This document shows, in pieces, positions 53,806 through 63,055 of a DNA stretch of 64,000 bases (positions are counted from its first letter, which is position 1; the number at the start of each line of letters is the position of its first letter). The notes beneath the pieces are model-generated. The model saw only the letters and a list, made by a program, of their open reading frames with translations, was not told where the DNA came from and searched no databases. The DNA comes from Tessaracoccus sp. OS52 (GTDB lineage Bacteria; Actinomycetota; Actinomycetes; Propionibacteriales; Propionibacteriaceae). The translations under genes and the position numbers were made by a program. Location: contig NZ_JAJEWM010000001.1 of the NCBI RefSeq assembly GCF_020687685.1, forward strand, positions 1,612,001 through 1,676,000, in the 5' to 3' direction.

Positions 53806-54579
53806 TCAGGCCCCGGTGGAATGCAGTCCACCGTCGACGTGGATGATCTCGCCGGTGGTGGCCGGGAACCAGTCGGACAGCAGCGCGACCACGGCCTTGG
53901 CCGCGGGCACGGCGTCGGTGGCGTCCCAGGTCAGGGGCGAGCGCTGGGACCAGATGTCGTTGAACGACGACGCTCCGGGGATGGCCTTCTTCGCGACCGT
54001 GTCGAGGGGGCCGGCGGCGACCAGGTTGGAGCGGATGCCGTCTGGTCCCAGGTAGCGAGCGAGGTAGCGCGAGGTGGACTCCAGGGCAGCCTTGGCCACG
54101 CCCATCCAGTCGTAGGTGGGCCAGGAGACGGTGGCGTCGAACGTGAGCCCGACGACGCTGGAACCGCGGTTCATCATGGGCTTGGCGGCCATCGTCAGGC
54201 TCTGCAGGGAGTAGGCGGAGATCTCCAGGGCCTTCGAGACCGATTCCCAGTCGGTGGTCAGGAAGGCGCCACCGAGGGCCTTCTCCGGGTCCGCGTACGC
54301 GATCGAGTGGACGATCCCGTCCAGGCCGCCGGACAGGTGCTGCGAGAGCAGGTCGGGCAGACCGGCGAGGTGATGCGGGTCTGTCACGTCGATCTCCACC
54401 AGCGGCGGCTGCTGCTCCATCCGCGCCACGACTCGCCGCGCGAGGCTGACCGCCCGGCCAGCGGCGGAGACGACGACGTTGGCCCCCTCCCGCTGCGCGA
54501 TCTCGGCCACCGCGTAGGCGATGGAGGTGTTCAAGGTCACACCGGTGACCAGGATGTTCTTGCCTTCGAGGATTCCCAT
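53806..54579 (-). CDS. fabI: Enoyl-[acyl-carrier-protein] reductase (FabI/InhA type)
   Basis: 257 aa; ATG at 54579 after AGGAAG. Last reduction step of fatty-acid elongation, NADH-dependent. The FabI form of the Rossmann motif is present (GKNILVTGVTLNTSIAYAVA, residues 6-25), and the Y-x6-K active site is YDWMGVAK (about 156-163). The sequence resembles the mycobacterial target InhA. It follows fabG by 28 bp, the MabA-InhA arrangement of actinobacteria. Confidence 0.94.
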   Translation of the reverse strand: MGILEGKNILVTGVTLNTSIAYAVAEIAQREGANVVVSAAGRAVSLARRVVARMEQQPPLVEIDVTDPHHLAGLPDLLSQHLSGGLDGIVHSIAYADPEKALGGAFLTTDWESVSKALEISAYSLQSLTMAAKPMMNRGSSVVGLTFDATVSWPTYDWMGVAKAALESTSRYLARYLGPDGIRSNLVAAGPLDTVAKKAIPGASSFNDIWSQRSPLTWDATDAVPAAKAVVALLSDWFPATTGEIIHVDGGLHSTGA

Positions 54580-54607
54580 TTGCTTCTTCCTGTAGAAACT
54601 TCTCCGG

Positions 54608-55318
54608 TCAGTGGCCCATGCCGAGGCCACCGTCCACCGGCAGCACCGCCCCGGAGATGTACCCTGCGCCGTCCCCCGCGAGGAACACCGCGGCGGCCGC
54701 GACGTCGTCGCCGCTGCCCAGCCGCCCGGCGGGGATCCGGGACTGGTAGCCCTTGATGGTGTCCTCCGGCAGGACGGCTGTCATGTCGGTCTCGATGAAG
54801 CCGGGTGCGATCACGTTGGCGGTGACGTTGCGGCTCCCGAGTTCCCGCGTGAGGCTGCGGGCCATCCCGACGAGGCCGGACTTCGAGGCGGCGTAGTTCA
54901 ACTGCCCGGGCGAGCCGATGAAACCGACCACCGACGAGATCAGGATGATGCGGCCGAACCGGGCCCGGGTCATTGGCCGGGCGGCGCGGCGCACGACTCG
55001 GAACGCGCCGGTCAGGTTGGTGTCGATCACCTGGTCCCAGTCCTCGTCGCTCATGCGCAGGATCAGGGTGTCCTTGGTGACGCCGGCGTTGGCAACGAGC
55101 ACCTCGACGGGGCCGAGCTCGGCCTCCACGGCATCGAAGGCAGCGTCCACCTGGGACTGGTCGGTGATGTCGCACTGCACGCCCAGCACACCGTCCGGGA
55201 CCCCACCGGAGCGATAGGTGGCCGCGACGCGGTAGCCGGCATCGCGGAACCGTTCGGCGATGACGCGGCCGATCCCCTTGGAACCGCCGGTCACCAGGAC
55301 AACGCGAGATTCTTGCAC
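54608..55318 (-). CDS. fabG: 3-oxoacyl-[acyl-carrier-protein] reductase (MabA-like)
   Basis: 236 aa; GTG at 55318. SDR enzyme reducing beta-ketoacyl-ACP with NADPH. Motifs: VTGGSKGIG (residues 9-17), NAG in VLVANAGVT, the Ser in LISSVVGFIGSPGQL and Y-x3-K in NYAASKSGLVGMARS near 140, then PGFIETDM. No ribosome site precedes the GTG; a TAGGTT box about 8 bp upstream suggests a leaderless mRNA. It is divergent from DUF3099 with a 39-bp gap. Confidence 0.93.
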   Translation of the reverse strand: MQESRVVLVTGGSKGIGRVIAERFRDAGYRVAATYRSGGVPDGVLGVQCDITDQSQVDAAFDAVEAELGPVEVLVANAGVTKDTLILRMSDEDWDQVIDTNLTGAFRVVRRAARPMTRARFGRIILISSVVGFIGSPGQLNYAASKSGLVGMARSLTRELGSRNVTANVIAPGFIETDMTAVLPEDTIKGYQSRIPAGRLGSGDDVAAAAVFLAGDGAGYISGAVLPVDGGLGMGH

Positions 55319-55357
55319 GGCGTCAACCTACCGCAAGCGGCATATGCTTGGCTGACC

Positions 55358-55678
55358 ATGGCAGGCGCTCGCAACAGTACGGACCCGCCGCTCATCACGA
55401 GCGCGGCCCGCAGCCGCACCCTCGATGTGGACGAGCGCGAGCGGCGCTACGTCATCACCATGAGCATCCGGACCGCCTGTTTCCTGGCGTTCCTGGTGGT
55501 GCCGGGCTGGTGGAAGGTGGTGGCGCTGTGCGCGGCCGCGTTCCTGCCGCTGGTCGCCGTGGTGCTGGCCAACAACTCAGACCACCGGCCGCCGCCGTTG
55601 GCAGCTGAACCTGACGAGAGCCGGCCCGCCCTGCCGGCATCCGATGTCATCGTGGGCGTCGTGGAGGACGACGAGTGA
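55358..55678 (+). CDS. DUF3099 membrane protein
   Basis: 106 aa. The DUF3099 pattern is seen: LDVDERERRYVITMSIRTACFL, then two close transmembrane helices (about 33-70) and a short polar tail. Found throughout actinobacteria; function unknown. The start at 55358 has no ribosome site, but a TATGCT box lies about 14 bp upstream, so a leaderless transcript is possible. Its stop overlaps the SURF1 start (GTGA). Confidence 0.8.
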   Translation: MAGARNSTDPPLITSAARSRTLDVDERERRYVITMSIRTACFLAFLVVPGWWKVVALCAAAFLPLVAVVLANNSDHRPPPLAAEPDESRPALPASDVIVGVVEDDE

Positions 55679-56472
55679 AGAAGCTGATCCTGCGCTGGGT
55701 GGCCCTGGCGGTGTTCCTGAGCCTGATGGCGTTCCTCTTCGTGAAACTGGGCGAATGGCAGTTGAGCCGCCTCGAGGAGCGGCGCGAGGCGAACGCCGTC
55801 GTCGAGGCGAACCGGGACAAGCCGTCCGTCGGTTACCGCGAGGTCATGGGGGGTCCCATCAGCGACGGCATGCAGTGGCAGCGGGTGGAACTCCGGGGCA
55901 CCTACACGGGCGAGCAGTACCAGGTTCGGTACCGCACCTACGCCGATGCTCCCGGGATCGAGGTGGTCGCGGTCCTGGAGACGGTGGAGGGCGACGAGGT
56001 GCTCATCAACCGGGGGTTCATCGCACGCCAGACGGGACAGCCCGACACCGAGGACCTGCCCGCCCCACCAGTCGGAGACGTGCAGCTCACCGGCTACCTG
56101 CACCGCGATGAGCGGGGCGACGACACCGCCGTCGTGCCCCACGACTTCAAGGTGAGACTGATCAACGCGGGGGCCATCGGCGAGTCACTCGGGCGTGAGC
56201 TGCTTCCCGGGTACCTCGTCCTGATCGAGTCCGACCCGGACAACGGCGAGGCCCTGGAACCCATGGCACCCCCCATCCTGGACGAGGGCAACCACTACTC
56301 CTACGCCTTGCAGTGGTTCGCCTTCAGCGTCATCGCCCTCGTGGGCATCGTCGTCCTCATCCGCGCCGACCTCAAGGATCGCAGGAAGGCTCAAGCCAGG
56401 GCCGAGCGCCGGGCCCGCCTGACCGCTGCCCGCGAGGACGCCGACGAGACACTGGCCAGTGCCGCCGACTGA
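55675..56472 (+). CDS. SURF1 family protein
   Basis: 265 aa; GTG at 55675. Two transmembrane helices, one at each end (residues 7-24 and about 210-230), flank an extracytoplasmic domain. The N-terminal LGEWQLSRLEERREAN and the PHDFKVRLINAGAIGESL and NHYSYALQWFAFS segments match the family. SURF1 helps assemble haem-copper (cytochrome c) oxidase, so the organism likely respires with such an oxidase. It overlaps the next gene by 14 nt. Confidence 0.88.
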   Translation: MKKLILRWVALAVFLSLMAFLFVKLGEWQLSRLEERREANAVVEANRDKPSVGYREVMGGPISDGMQWQRVELRGTYTGEQYQVRYRTYADAPGIEVVAVLETVEGDEVLINRGFIARQTGQPDTEDLPAPPVGDVQLTGYLHRDERGDDTAVVPHDFKVRLINAGAIGESLGRELLPGYLVLIESDPDNGEALEPMAPPILDEGNHYSYALQWFAFSVIALVGIVVLIRADLKDRRKAQARAERRARLTAAREDADETLASAAD

Positions 56473-57277
56473 AGCCCTGCGCCGCGTCGCCGGCTGGCTG
56501 GCCTGCCCGGTGTGCCGGGCGGGCATGGCCATCGCCGACGCGGGGCTCGCGTGCGCGAACGGCCACCGGTTCGACGTCGCTAGGCAGGGCTATGTGAACC
56601 TGCTCGGCAGGTCCGCGCCGCCCAACGCCGACAGCGCGGACATGCTCGCCGCGCGCGCCCGGTTCCTCGCCGCCGGGCACTACTCCCCCGTCAGCGACGC
56701 CGTCGCAACCGCGGTGGCGGGCTGTGCCCGGCTACTGGAGGTGGGCGCCGGGACCGGCCACTACCTCGCGGCGGCGTTGGAGCGAACGCCTCAGGCTCTG
56801 GGGCTGGCGACCGACGTGTCACCCGCGGCGGCTCGCCGTGCCGCCCGAGCGCACCCGCGGATGGCTGCGGTCGTCGCTGACACCTGGGCCGGCCTGCCCG
56901 TCGCCGACGCCGTCGTCGATGGTCTGCTGTGCGTGTTCGCCCCCCGGAACGCCGACGAGTTCGCCCGTGTGCTGGCCCCCGGCGGCGTCCTGGCGCTGGC
57001 GGTCCCGGGAGCGGACCACTTGCACGAGCTTCGCAGCGCCCACGGCCTGCTGGGCGTGGGCTCCGACAAGCTCGAAACGGTGTCCGACGCTCTCGCAGGT
57101 CACTTCGGAGCGCCTGAGATCCATCGCGTCAGGGGAATCCTGACGCTCCCCGACGACGAGGCCGTCGACCTCGTGGCGATGGGGCCCAATGCGTTCCACT
57201 CAATACCCGTCGGGGTCACCGGGGGTGCGGTCACCCTCGACGTCACCGTCGCACGATTCACCCGCGCGCCTAACTGA
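56459..57277 (+). CDS. rlmA: 23S rRNA (guanine-N1) methyltransferase (RlmA type)
   Basis: 272 aa; GTG at 56459. An N-terminal zinc-binding region (CPVCRAGM ... CANGHRFDVARQGYVNLL, about residues 16-49) is the hallmark of RlmA enzymes, followed by a SAM-binding domain (RLLEVGAGTGHYLAAALE, about 90-107) and APGGVLALAVPGADHLHEL. RlmA(I) methylates G745 and RlmA(II)/TlrB G748; TlrB confers tylosin resistance. The actinobacterial form cannot be split between the two by eye. Confidence 0.85.
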   Translation: MPPTEALRRVAGWLACPVCRAGMAIADAGLACANGHRFDVARQGYVNLLGRSAPPNADSADMLAARARFLAAGHYSPVSDAVATAVAGCARLLEVGAGTGHYLAAALERTPQALGLATDVSPAAARRAARAHPRMAAVVADTWAGLPVADAVVDGLLCVFAPRNADEFARVLAPGGVLALAVPGADHLHELRSAHGLLGVGSDKLETVSDALAGHFGAPEIHRVRGILTLPDDEAVDLVAMGPNAFHSIPVGVTGGAVTLDVTVARFTRAPN

Positions 57278-57366
57278 GAGCACTCGCACGCCCCATGCAG
57301 CGCAGCGCTTCAGCTGGCGGCGGGGTCCTGTTGTAGGGTGTTGCGGGCTCCCGAGATTGGATTGAC

Positions 57367-59352
57367 TTGACGACTGCCAGCGCCCCCGACACCGCGCGAC
57401 CAGCCACCGCGCACCCAGGGCGCCCCCGCATGGCCGCGCTGGATGGCGTCCGAACCATCGCGGTCTTCCTGGTCATCGCTTTCCACGTCTCGGCACCGCG
57501 TTCCGCCGCAGGCTTCATCGGTGTCGACATCTTCTTCGTGCTGTCGGGATACCTCATCACCGCAGGGCTACTGCGTGAGGTGGAGAAGTCGGGAAGGATA
57601 AGCCTCGGCAATTTCTGGCTGCGGCGCTTCAAGCGGTTGATGCCCGCAGCGCTGCTCACGCTGCTGGCCGTCACGCTGTGGATGCTGTTCTTCTCCCCCC
57701 TGTTCCAGCAGCGCAGCGTCAGCACGGATCTGTGGTGGACCCTGCTCTACCTGGCCAACTGGCACCTCATGAACGCCAACTCCTACTTCGCGGCCACCGG
57801 GGCGGAGAGTCCGCTTCTGCACATGTGGTCCCTGGCCGTGGAGGAACAGTTCTACGTCGGGTGGCCACTCCTGCTGGCCGGCGCCCTCGTCATCGTCGGG
57901 CTCATGGTCAAACATCGCGCCACTGAAGCACGGCGCGTCCACCCGGCCTCGACGGCGAGGACCCTGGCCACCGCCACCGCGGTGCTGGCGGCGGCCCTCA
58001 TCGGAATCTCGGTGGTGCTGCTGGCCACGCTGTACGACCCGGCCAGCCCGGACCGCGCCTACATGGGCACCGACACCAAGGCCTTCGAGCCGCTGTTGGG
58101 CGCGCTGGCCGCTGCGCTGCTGACTCGCCCGGCCATCAAGGACTTCCTCGCGCGACACCACGTCCTGCTCGGCTGGGCTGGGGTCGTGCTGATGGTGTCC
58201 CTGTTCCCGTTCCTGGACGGCCCCTCCGACTTCTACTACACGTGGGGGGCCTTGACGTTCTGCCTCGGGGCGCTGGCGCTGATCATCGCGCTCGTCCTCG
58301 CCGGCGAGGCTGGCTTCTGGGCCAGGGTGCTCGGGTGGGAGCCGGTGGCCTACCTCGGGCGCATCTCCTACGGTCTCTACTTGTGGCACTGGCCGTTGGC
58401 GGTGTGGATCATCGGCGACCTCGAGGGATTCCGCTGGTTGCGGGCCATGGCCGTAGTGGGTCTCACCGTCGTGGCCGCTGCCCTCTCCTACCACTTGGTG
58501 GAGATGCCCGTGCGGACCGGCAAGTGGTTCACGGCCAAGCGCTCCGCGGCGGTGGCAGTGGCTTCCTTGGCCGCGATGCTGGTGGCGGTGTCCTTCGGCG
58601 GCGGCACCCCCCTGAGCCCGCTGCTCCAGGGGTCCACGCCCGTCAGCACCTTGAACAAGAGCGTCATCCTCACGGTCGGGGACTCGGTTCCCCAAAGATT
58701 CAACCCCGTCCTTGACGAGGAGGCCGGGGCACTGCGCCTCGAGGTGGCCAGCGCCACCGTCGGCGGCTGCGCCCCGACCGGCGTGGACGTGCCCCTCTAC
58801 GTCGGAAAACCAGACGTGGAGTGCGGCGCCGCGCTGGAGAATCAGCGCTCCGCGATGGCCCAGTTCGAGCCCGCGACGATCGTGTGGTGGAGCCGCTACG
58901 AGCTCGCCGACATGAGGATCGACGGTGAGGTCGTCGGCCCTGAGGAGGAACGCTTCTGGGAGGCCCAGCAGCAGAACCTGGAGGAGACCGCCGCCAGGCT
59001 CATGGCCGACGGTGCTGTCCTGGTGTTCGTGGAGACCGACCGCATCGGCACCGGCGTCTATGCCCAGTGCACCCCCGAGGACTGCCATCCGTTCCTGGAC
59101 CGCCTCGCCCACCAGGACCAGTACCGCCAGCGCTGGAACCAGATGGTCCGCGACTATGCCGCCGAGCACGAGTTGGCTCGCACGGTAGTCGTGGACGACC
59201 TCTACTGCACCGACGACGCGGTCCCCTGCTCGGATGTCACCGACGGTGTCCCCGCCCGCGCCGACGGCAGCCACTTCACGGACCCGGCGGTGCAGGACGA
59301 GATCGCCCGAGGCGTCCTCGAACGCATCCTCGAGGCCGCCGACATCACCTGA
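57367..59352 (+). CDS. Acyltransferase 3 with C-terminal SGNH domain (OatA-like)
   Basis: 661 aa from a TTG at 57367; the ATG at 57430 is the main alternative. An acyltransferase-3 membrane domain of about ten helices (residues about 25-400) holds the catalytic His of IAFHVSAPR (about 40) and GVDIFFVLSGYLIT. After a last helix, an external SGNH hydrolase-like domain (about 430-655) shows VGDSV near 438 and the D-x-x-H pair in DGSHFT near 632. Such proteins O-acetylate peptidoglycan or surface glycans. It converges on the phosphohexomutase gene with an 11-bp gap. Confidence 0.88.
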   Translation: MTTASAPDTARPATAHPGRPRMAALDGVRTIAVFLVIAFHVSAPRSAAGFIGVDIFFVLSGYLITAGLLREVEKSGRISLGNFWLRRFKRLMPAALLTLLAVTLWMLFFSPLFQQRSVSTDLWWTLLYLANWHLMNANSYFAATGAESPLLHMWSLAVEEQFYVGWPLLLAGALVIVGLMVKHRATEARRVHPASTARTLATATAVLAAALIGISVVLLATLYDPASPDRAYMGTDTKAFEPLLGALAAALLTRPAIKDFLARHHVLLGWAGVVLMVSLFPFLDGPSDFYYTWGALTFCLGALALIIALVLAGEAGFWARVLGWEPVAYLGRISYGLYLWHWPLAVWIIGDLEGFRWLRAMAVVGLTVVAAALSYHLVEMPVRTGKWFTAKRSAAVAVASLAAMLVAVSFGGGTPLSPLLQGSTPVSTLNKSVILTVGDSVPQRFNPVLDEEAGALRLEVASATVGGCAPTGVDVPLYVGKPDVECGAALENQRSAMAQFEPATIVWWSRYELADMRIDGEVVGPEEERFWEAQQQNLEETAARLMADGAVLVFVETDRIGTGVYAQCTPEDCHPFLDRLAHQDQYRQRWNQMVRDYAAEHELARTVVVDDLYCTDDAVPCSDVTDGVPARADGSHFTDPAVQDEIARGVLERILEAADIT

Positions 59353-59363
59353 AACCGGCCGCC

Positions 59364-60791
59364 TCAGAGGCCGAGGAACTCCCGGAACTCCTCGCACGCC
59401 TGCTCGGCCTGCTCCTGGTCCGGCATCTCGCAGAAAATCCGCAGCAGCGGCTCCGTACCCGAGAAGCGGGCGATGATCCAGCCCTGGGTGAAATAGACCT
59501 TGCAGCCGTCGGCGTAGGAGGTGCCCGTCACCTCGGCGGTGAACTTCGGCAGCTTCTTCTCGACCATCAACGTGTTCAGGATCTCCGGCTTGCGCTCGGG
59601 ATCGAAGGCGAAGTCCGTCTCGGCCATGTAGTGCGGCTCGAACTGACCGGTGATCTCGTCGTAGATCTCGCTCATCGACTTGCCCACCACAGCCAGCATC
59701 TCCACCAGGAGCGCCGCGGCGTAGATGCCGTCCTTGCCCGCGATGTGGCCACGCACCGTCAGGCCGCCGGAGGACTCGCCGCCGATGATCGCGTCGGTCT
59801 CGAGCATCTTGCCCGAGATCCACTTGAAGCCGACGGGCACCTCGTAGCACTTCTCACCGAAGCGCTCGGCCACGTCGTCCAGCAACGAAGTGGTGGCGAC
59901 GTTGCGAACCACCGGCCCCTTCCAGCCCTTGTACTTGAGCAGGTAGTAGTAAAGGATCACCAGCAGCTGGTTCGGGTGCAGGAAGTTGCCCAAGTCATCG
60001 ATCACGCCGATCCGGTCGGCGTCGCCGTCGGTGGCGATTCCCAGGTCGCAGTGGTGGTCCAGCACGAACCGCTTCAACGCCCCGAGACCCGCGCTGGTGG
60101 GCGAGGGGAGCTTGCCACCGAAGAGGGTGTCGTGCCGGTCGTTGATCACGTCCACCTCGCAGCGCGCCGTCAGCAGGATTGTCTGCAGCGACGTCCGGGA
60201 GACGCCGTACATGGGGTCGAGGGCGATCTTGAGCTGCGCCTTGCGGATGGCCTCCATGTCCACCTGGGAGATGATCGAGTCGATGTAGCCGTTGAAAGGG
60301 TTGATCTCCTCGACGGCGCCGCTGGCCACGGCCTTGGCGTAGTCGACGGCCGGGAGCCGCTGCTCCGCCTCCCCCTCGAGTGCACCCATGCGAGCCTCGA
60401 TGTCCGTGGTGACGGCCTCGTCGGCGTCCTTGCCACCGGCCGTGAACACCTTGATCCCGTTGTAGAGGGCGGGGTTGTGGGAGGCGGTGATGGCCATCCC
60501 GTAGGGCAGCCCGCGGTCCTTGACCGTCCACATGATCAGCGGCGTGGGCGCCTGCGCGACCTTGATCACACTGCAGGGGATGCCCGCACCTGCGAAGACC
60601 TCCGCGGCCCAGCCGGCTGCGACGTCGGAGAGGAAGCGACGGTCGTAGCCGATGACGATCCCGCGGTCGGCGACCCCTTCGTCGGTCATCCGCTGCGCCA
60701 GGGCCCCGGCCAGCAGCCGCACGTTGGCCCGCGTGAACTCATCCCCGATGATCGCTCGCCAGCCGCCGGTACCGAACTTGATTCGCGCCAT
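59364..60791 (-). CDS. Phosphohexomutase (phosphoglucomutase/phosphomannomutase family)
   Basis: 475 aa. Interconverts hexose 1- and 6-phosphates through a phosphoserine. Motifs in order: FGTGGWRAIIGDEF (residues 6-19), the catalytic Ser loop TASHNPALYNG (about 103-113), the metal loop DGDADRIG (about 258-265), the sugar loop GGESSGG (about 330-336) and the phosphate loop RFSGTEPLLR (about 445-454). Compact form, likely specific for glucose or mannose phosphates; which one cannot be told. It supplies cell-envelope sugars or glycogen. Confidence 0.92.
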   Translation of the reverse strand: MARIKFGTGGWRAIIGDEFTRANVRLLAGALAQRMTDEGVADRGIVIGYDRRFLSDVAAGWAAEVFAGAGIPCSVIKVAQAPTPLIMWTVKDRGLPYGMAITASHNPALYNGIKVFTAGGKDADEAVTTDIEARMGALEGEAEQRLPAVDYAKAVASGAVEEINPFNGYIDSIISQVDMEAIRKAQLKIALDPMYGVSRTSLQTILLTARCEVDVINDRHDTLFGGKLPSPTSAGLGALKRFVLDHHCDLGIATDGDADRIGVIDDLGNFLHPNQLLVILYYYLLKYKGWKGPVVRNVATTSLLDDVAERFGEKCYEVPVGFKWISGKMLETDAIIGGESSGGLTVRGHIAGKDGIYAAALLVEMLAVVGKSMSEIYDEITGQFEPHYMAETDFAFDPERKPEILNTLMVEKKLPKFTAEVTGTSYADGCKVYFTQGWIIARFSGTEPLLRIFCEMPDQEQAEQACEEFREFLGL

Positions 60792-60891
60792 CGTCTCTCC
60801 TCATCGGGTGGAGATTCCAGCCTAGTGAAACGGAGCTTGCTGGTTGACCCCGTGGACATTGCGCATGAGCGATCCCGGGCAAGGGCCGGGC

Positions 60892-62490
60892 TCAGGCGAG
60901 GTCCACCAGCTCCTGGTACTCGTCGCTCCACAGGTCCTCCACACCGTCGGGGAGCACCAGGACCCGGTCCGGCTCGAGCGCCTCGACCGCACCCGGGTCG
61001 TGGGTGACGAGCACGACGGCGCCCGCGTAGGTCCGCAGGGCGCTGAGCACCTCGGCCCGGGATGCCGGGTCGAGGTTGTTGGTGGGCTCGTCCAGCAGGA
61101 GCACGTTGGCGGCGGAGACCACCAGCATCGCCAGCGCGAGCCTGGTCTTCTCGCCACCCGAGAGCACCTTCGCGGGCTTGGCGACGTCGTCGCCGGTGAA
61201 CAGGAACGAGCCGAGCACCTTGCGCACCTCGGTGTCGTTGAGGTTGGGGGACGCAGACACCATGTTGTCCAGGACGCTGCGGTTGACGTCGAGGGTCTCG
61301 TGCTCCTGCGCGTAGTAGCCGAGCTTCGCGCCGTGACCCAGCACCCGCTTGCCCGTGTCCGCCTCCTCGATGCCCGCGAGGATGCGCAGCATCGTCGTCT
61401 TGCCGGCTCCGTTGAGCCCGAGGATGACCACTTTGGACCCCTTGTCGATCGCGAGGTCAACGGCGGTGAACACCTCGAGGGAGCCGTAGGCCTTGGACAG
61501 GCCGTCACCCCGCAATGGAGTCTTCCCGCAGGGCGCCGGCTCGGGGAAGCGGATCTTGGCCACCTGGTCGGCCTGCCGCTCGCCCTCGACACCGGCAAGC
61601 AGTCGTTCGGCCCGCTTGGCCATGTTCTGTGCGGCGACGGCCTTGGTGGCCTTGGCCCGCATCTTGTCGGCCTGCGCCATCAGCTGCGTGGCCTTCTTCT
61701 CGGCGTTGGCCAGTTCGCGCTTGCGTCGTTTCTCGTCGGTGTCACGCTGGAGGAGGTAGCGCTTCCAGTTCATGGCGTACACGTCGATCTCAGCGCGGTT
61801 GGCGTCGAGGTGGAACACCTTGTTGACGACGGCGGCCAGCAGCTCGGTGTCGTGGCTGATGATGATCAGTCCGCCCGGGAAGGACTGCAGGTAACTGCGG
61901 AGCCAGACGATCGAATCCGCGTCCAGGTGGTTGGTCGGCTCGTCCAGCAGCAGGGTGTCGGCGTCGGAGAACAGGATGCGGGCGAGTTCGATGCGACGTC
62001 GCTGGCCACCCGAGAGTGTCTTCAACGGCTGCGACAGCACCCGGTCCGGAAGCCCAAGGTTGGCGGCGATCCGGGCGGCCTCCGCCTCGGCTCCATAGCC
62101 TCCGGCCGCCTGGAGGGCATCGTCGGCGCGGGTGTAGGCGGCCATCGCCTCCTCGCGCTCCTGGCCGTCGGTCAGCGCCATGTCCTCCTCCGCCTTGCGG
62201 AGGCGGCGGATGACGTGGTCCAGGCCCCGGGCGCCCAGGATGCGGTCGCGCGCGATCTGTTCGGGGTCGCCCGAGCGCGGGTCCTGCGGCAGGTATCCGA
62301 GCTGCCCGGAACGGGTGACCGAGCCGGCTGCGGGCTGGCCCTCCCCCGCGAGGATTCGAGTCAGGGTGGTCTTGCCTGCGCCGTTGCGGCCCACCAGGCC
62401 GACGCGGTCGCCGTCGATCACCTGGAAGGACACCGGGGACAACAACAGGCGGGCCCCGGCCCGCACCTCAAGATCCTTGACCTGCAACAC
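60892..62490 (-). CDS. ABC-F family ATPase
   Basis: 532 aa from the GTG at 62490; no clear ribosome site. Two ABC domains: Walker A GRNGAGKTT near 35 and GLNGAGKTT near 350; signatures TLSGGQRRRIELARIL and VLSGGEKTRLALAML; both Walker B/DEPTN motifs (LLLDEPTNHLD and LLLDEPTNNLD). The inter-domain linker is charged and helical (KRRKRELANAEKKATQL). ABC-F proteins act on the ribosome; some protect it from antibiotics. The sequence fits the common housekeeping type. Confidence 0.9.
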   Translation of the reverse strand: MLQVKDLEVRAGARLLLSPVSFQVIDGDRVGLVGRNGAGKTTLTRILAGEGQPAAGSVTRSGQLGYLPQDPRSGDPEQIARDRILGARGLDHVIRRLRKAEEDMALTDGQEREEAMAAYTRADDALQAAGGYGAEAEAARIAANLGLPDRVLSQPLKTLSGGQRRRIELARILFSDADTLLLDEPTNHLDADSIVWLRSYLQSFPGGLIIISHDTELLAAVVNKVFHLDANRAEIDVYAMNWKRYLLQRDTDEKRRKRELANAEKKATQLMAQADKMRAKATKAVAAQNMAKRAERLLAGVEGERQADQVAKIRFPEPAPCGKTPLRGDGLSKAYGSLEVFTAVDLAIDKGSKVVILGLNGAGKTTMLRILAGIEEADTGKRVLGHGAKLGYYAQEHETLDVNRSVLDNMVSASPNLNDTEVRKVLGSFLFTGDDVAKPAKVLSGGEKTRLALAMLVVSAANVLLLDEPTNNLDPASRAEVLSALRTYAGAVVLVTHDPGAVEALEPDRVLVLPDGVEDLWSDEYQELVDLA

Positions 62491-62543
62491 AACGTGCCAC
62501 TCTACCCAACACCCCCAAGGCGACGGGCATCGGCGGGTCGCGG

Positions 62544-63035
62544 CTAGAAGTGGACCAGCATTCCGACGGCGAAGGTCACGACCGCGAGGCAGGCGCAGCC
62601 AAACTCCACCAGAATGCCCCGCGCAGATGCCTTGACCGCCTCCCAGGAGGTTCGCAGGGCGGTCCCCGCGTCCTGGACGCGGAGAAACTCCACTAAGAAC
62701 AGGCCGGCCGCGAATCCGATCGGGAGTCCGACCACAGGAATCAGAAACATCCCGACCACGCCGCACAGCATCCCGACCAGGACCGAGTGGTTCGGGATCT
62801 GCTCCCGCCGCAGGACCCTGCCGGTGAGCACGTAGGTGGCGATCATCCCGGCCAGGCACAGGGCGCCTCCGACGGCGAACACCGTCCAGCCGACGGGCCC
62901 GCCCACCACCACGGCCCACACCAGCAGGCCGACGATGATGGTGCCGCCTCCGGGCAGCACCGGGAAGACGATGCCGGCGAGCCCGACGAGCAGCAGGAGT
63001 CCGGTGATGAGGGAGGCGATGACGTCGGGGTTCAC
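62544..63035 (-). CDS. DUF456 membrane protein
   Basis: 163 aa; GTG at 63035. Four to five hydrophobic helices rich in Gly and Val, with the VLPGGGTIIVGLLVWAV segment near residue 26 and GVVGMFLIPVVGLPIGFAAGLFLVEF near 92, the usual DUF456 glycine-rich hairpins. Function unknown. It lies between the ABC-F gene and the haloperoxidase-like gene on the same strand, 20 bp from the latter. Confidence 0.8.
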   Translation of the reverse strand: MNPDVIASLITGLLLLVGLAGIVFPVLPGGGTIIVGLLVWAVVVGGPVGWTVFAVGGALCLAGMIATYVLTGRVLRREQIPNHSVLVGMLCGVVGMFLIPVVGLPIGFAAGLFLVEFLRVQDAGTALRTSWEAVKASARGILVEFGCACLAVVTFAVGMLVHF

Positions 63036-63055
63036 TCGCCCAGCCTAGGGCCTGC

